16,568 bases of DNA from NCBI GenBank assembly GCA_910587375.1, contig CAJULR010000020.1, positions 1 to 16,568 on the forward strand, given 5' to 3'. Below are positions 13,967 through 16,568 of this stretch, one piece after another. Under the pieces are notes generated by a model. The model searched no databases and was not told the origin of the DNA. It was given only the letters and a program-made list of their open reading frames with translations. The first letter of the stretch is position 1. The number at the start of each line of letters is the position of its first letter. A program made the translations under genes and the position numbers. The stretch comes from Candidatus Gastranaerophilales bacterium (GTDB lineage Bacteria; Cyanobacteriota; Vampirovibrionia; Gastranaerophilales; Gastranaerophilaceae).

Positions 13967-16568
13967 TGCCTTGTATTCAAGGATTACCATACCTTTTCCG
14001 CCTCTGCCTCCTAGGCCTCCTGTTTCGTTTATGACCGCTCCTCCGCCACCTCCTCCTCCGAAGGTTCCATCTTTTCCATTTGGGGTTGAATCAGAACCAT
14101 TACAGAGGATAGAACCTGTTAGAGCTGTTAGGTTTCCGCCACAACCTCCTAAGACTGGGCCTCCTATTGTTCCATCTTTTGCTTTAATATATGTTGCCCA
14201 GGTACCGTCAGTATTTTCATATAGGTGTTCAATATATCCTCCAATTCCTCCATGGAGGGATTCTCCTGCACCACCTTTAGCTGTTACTTCGTTTTTGTTT
14301 GAGAAGTTATCAGGGAGGGGTTGTTCCGCTCCGTGGGTGTCTTTAATTAGGCCATCGTTTCCACGGATTCCGCCACGTGCAGTTAGAGTTTTAGTTGAAG
14401 ATGTTTGATATTCAATTGAGGTTGATTTTCCGTTTCCATCTCCTGTAGTGTTATCTCCACCATCTCCGATATTAATTTTAAGTTCAGTACCCCCTTTTAT
14501 ATTTGTTATTATCTTTGTTATCATCTCGCCTGCGGTTCCGCCTCCTCCGTTTGAGCCGCCGTATTCAAAGTAGATGTAGCCGCTTGCTCCACTTGCTCCT
14601 AAGCCAAAGGTGGAATCTCCTTCTGATTGAGAACCTGAGCCTCCGCCTCCTCCTGCGCCGTAGGATTTAATATCGGGGGAAGCACCGTTTTTAACACTGT
14701 TTCCGCCAACTCCTCCTTGTAATATTTCACCTTTTATATTTTGAGAGTTTCCGCCAGCACCTCCGAATGCTTTATTAATTAATGCGGTGTGGAGTTTACC
14801 GTTAGAGCCTGCGCCTGATGTTAAATTGTATTTTATTCCTGTCCAATTGTTATCAAGAGTGTTATTATCTCCTATTGCAAGATTTGTTCTGTAGGTTCCG
14901 CCTTGGGATTCTGTGGTTTCGGCTGAAGAATAATGACCGGCGAGACCTCCTAATGCTTCAACTATTACAGTTCCGGATGGGCCGCCACGACGGATTCTTG
15001 TTGGGTTGCCAGGGTTTCCGTTTTTACCTGCTATATTTTGAACAGCTCCACCAGACCCTATTTCAAAGTATAGGGTTTCACCTGGGGTGACATTAATTTC
15101 ACCGACTACTAGTTGACCTGCGCCACCACCGCCGGAGCCGTTGGCGGGGAGGGAGAAGTCGCATTTGAGGGCAGGGTAGGTGTAGTAGAGACGGAGGGCA
15201 CCGGGTTTACCGGAGGTGCCAACATCACTTCTTATGCCACCATTGCCACCATCACAATAACTATCACTTTTCCAGATTGTAGTTGTTCCTATTTTGCCAC
15301 CATTGACACTTCCGGCAGCATCGCCAGATTTTCCACCATATCCTCCTCCGCCACCGCCACCGCTATAGGCACTTCCAGCTTTCCCCATTTCCCCATTTCC
15401 ATGTCCTATAGTTGTATCTTTTAAAAATTTGGCATAACTTCCACCATCACCTAATGTATACTTGCCACCACCACTACCACCTCCACCACCACCACTACCA
15501 TAACCTCCACCACCACCTCCACCACCACCTCCGCCACCGCTAGTAAAATTGTCTGCTCCGCCACCACCTCCGCCACCACCAATTTGAAAAATTATATTAC
15601 TACCATTAGTATCTGTATCTGGACTAGCAGATGTTGAAATTGTAGCAGGCCCACCTCCTCCGCCACCAGCCGAAGATATTCCACCTGAACTACCACAGCC
15701 ACCTCCACCTCCACCGCCGCCACCCCAAATACCCCCAGCTCCACCATTGCCGCCATGGTAACTCGTATTGCCTCCACCATTGCCACCGATTGACATGCCA
15801 CTAATATTAGATAGTCCATAGCCACCAGTGTTTCCCAAGCAGCCACTGCAACCATTACCACCTTTGCCAGCATACTTACCGCTAGTTCCAGCTGACCTAG
15901 GAACAACCTGATTAGCAACACCATAACAACCACCACCTCCGCTACCGGCACCGTAATTTCCACTAGCACCATCTACAGCATGTGTTCCTCCGCGAGCACC
16001 GCCGCCACCAACATGGATATAGATTTTTGACGGCAGACTCCCTTTTAATTGAATATTTTCAACATAACCACCAGAGCCACCGCCACCGCCAGTCTTATCA
16101 GATGAACCACCACCATTACCACCGCCACCGCCACCGCCGCCACAGGCGGTAACAGATACTGCAACTTTACCGGGGATGTATTCTTGTCCATCAGTTACGC
16201 CAGTCCACGCAGTAACACCACTTGCAGCACACGCGGAATCTAAATCAGGAACTTTTGTCGCAGTTGAAGGAATTGTAAAGGTCGTTGCGCCTTCGCTAAA
16301 ATCTTTATACGTGTTTCCATCACCACCTGCTGGGATCGTTGCCGTTCCTGTGCCAAGGCCTCCACTAGCGCCTCCGCCACCGCCGCCGAGCATGAAGACG
16401 CGGAGTTTTGTAACACCAGCTGGGACTGTCCAGGTTTTTGTTGAGGTTATTTCATCTTTACCGTAGAAGGAGTTTCCTCCTGCTCCTCCTCCACCTATGA
16501 GGGTTGCTTTTATCATGTTAACATCTGGGGGGATGTTAAAGATTTTATCTTCATCTGGGGAGCCTGTA
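13955..16568 (-). CDS. Giant glycine-rich modular surface/adhesin-like protein, 5'-partial (paralog of the left gene)
   Basis: The frame is open through the right window edge. Residues GSPDEDKIFNIPPDVN precede the Met at 16516, so this Met is internal to a repeating IPPDVNMIKATLIGGGGAGG unit. About 870 residues are visible. The order of segments matches the left gene: WTVPAGVTKLRVFMLGGGGGGASGG, a variable block, ACGGGGGGGG, a polyglycine core (about 15464-15583), GAGQLVVGEINVTPGETLYFEIGSGG, then ASGYIYFEYGGSNGGGG and a final VILEY. The C-terminal 420 residues share roughly 70% identity with the left protein by eye, while the first half differs strongly. Cysteines are few and mostly at matching places (ACAASGV, KCDFSLPANG, LGGCGGN, SILCNG). 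No enzyme motif or anchor is visible. A surface or adhesive role is inferred from composition. Confidence 0.85.
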   Translation of the reverse strand, partial: TGSPDEDKIFNIPPDVNMIKATLIGGGGAGGNSFYGKDEITSTKTWTVPAGVTKLRVFMLGGGGGGASGGLGTGTATIPAGGDGNTYKDFSEGATTFTIPSTATKVPDLDSACAASGVTAWTGVTDGQEYIPGKVAVSVTACGGGGGGGGNGGGSSDKTGGGGGSGGYVENIQLKGSLPSKIYIHVGGGGARGGTHAVDGASGNYGAGSGGGGCYGVANQVVPRSAGTSGKYAGKGGNGCSGCLGNTGGYGLSNISGMSIGGNGGGNTSYHGGNGGAGGIWGGGGGGGGGCGSSGGISSAGGGGGGPATISTSASPDTDTNGSNIIFQIGGGGGGGGADNFTSGGGGGGGGGGGGYGSGGGGGGSGGGKYTLGDGGSYAKFLKDTTIGHGNGEMGKAGSAYSGGGGGGGYGGKSGDAAGSVNGGKIGTTTIWKSDSYCDGGNGGIRSDVGTSGKPGALRLYYTYPALKCDFSLPANGSGGGGAGQLVVGEINVTPGETLYFEIGSGGAVQNIAGKNGNPGNPTRIRRGGPSGTVIVEALGGLAGHYSSAETTESQGGTYRTNLAIGDNNTLDNNWTGIKYNLTSGAGSNGKLHTALINKAFGGAGGNSQNIKGEILQGGVGGNSVKNGASPDIKSYGAGGGGGSGSQSEGDSTFGLGASGASGYIYFEYGGSNGGGGTAGEMITKIITNIKGGTELKINIGDGGDNTTGDGNGKSTSIEYQTSSTKTLTARGGIRGNDGLIKDTHGAEQPLPDNFSNKNEVTAKGGAGESLHGGIGGYIEHLYENTDGTWATYIKAKDGTIGGPVLGGCGGNLTALTGSILCNGSDSTPNGKDGTFGGGGGGGAVINETGGLGGRGGKGMVILEYKAVGL
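15464..15583 (-). repeat. Polyglycine-coding low-complexity tract (GGN repeats)
   Basis: On the minus strand this is mixed GGT/GGC/GGA codons encoding glycine runs of up to 12, with interruptions such as ADNFTS and YGS. It corresponds to 915-1031 of the left gene. Confidence 0.8.

Noticed and set aside
1..16568. CRISPR array or insertion sequence
   Set aside because: The regular repeats are only GGN codons; no spacer-repeat structure, transposase or terminal inverted repeats are seen.

Overview
The window looks like a chromosomal segment of an uncultured, AT-rich, double-membrane bacterium. The best guess is a gut Gastranaerophilales (Melainabacteria/Vampirovibrionia, the non-photosynthetic sister lineage of Cyanobacteria). 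This rests on remembered style: hypothetical proteins starting with a short tag ending in xF(K/R)G, giant glycine-rich proteins, and a Sec-exported lytic transglycosylase. A 16S or marker-gene search would be needed to confirm it. I see no phage, transposon or CRISPR genes.

Layout. Two paralogous giant glycine-rich genes lie at the two edges in inverted orientation, with their 3' ends pointing inward (left gene +, right gene -). Both reading frames stay open through the window edge, so both are 5'-partial and the first Met inside the window is not the real start in either case. Between them are about 11 kb of ordinary genes. From left to right these are: a terminator and a gene-poor stretch holding the decayed 3' end of a FISUMP/DUF1566-like surface protein gene; a Zn/Cd/Pb-exporting P1B ATPase (-); a hypothetical acidic protein (-); a CzrA/SmtB-type ArsR zinc sensor (+); an AdhR/NmlR-type MerR regulator (+); a small hypothetical (-); a MATE exporter (-); tRNA-Ser(GCU) (-); a putative HEXXH metalloprotease (-); an exported SLT-domain lytic transglycosylase (+); tyrosyl-tRNA synthetase overlapping serine O-acetyltransferase (+); and a small island of palindromes and direct repeats before the right glycine-rich gene.

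How the parts work together. The ATPase has a near-consensus promoter whose 18-bp spacer is filled by a perfect 7-6-7 inverted repeat of the TGAA-N6-TTCA type bound by CzrA-like repressors. A second, 15/20-identical copy lies just downstream of the predicted start point. The ArsR protein encoded 1.5 kb away has all four alpha-5 zinc ligands, so sensor, operator and exporter form a plausible zinc-homeostasis unit. The MerR gene has its own 19-bp-spacer promoter, typical of autoregulated MerR family members. tyrS and cysE are translationally coupled.

Several gene starts differ from the longest reading frame. The ATPase, MATE, metalloprotease, lytic transglycosylase and CysE all start at internal ATGs, and the long MATE frame runs through the tRNA gene.
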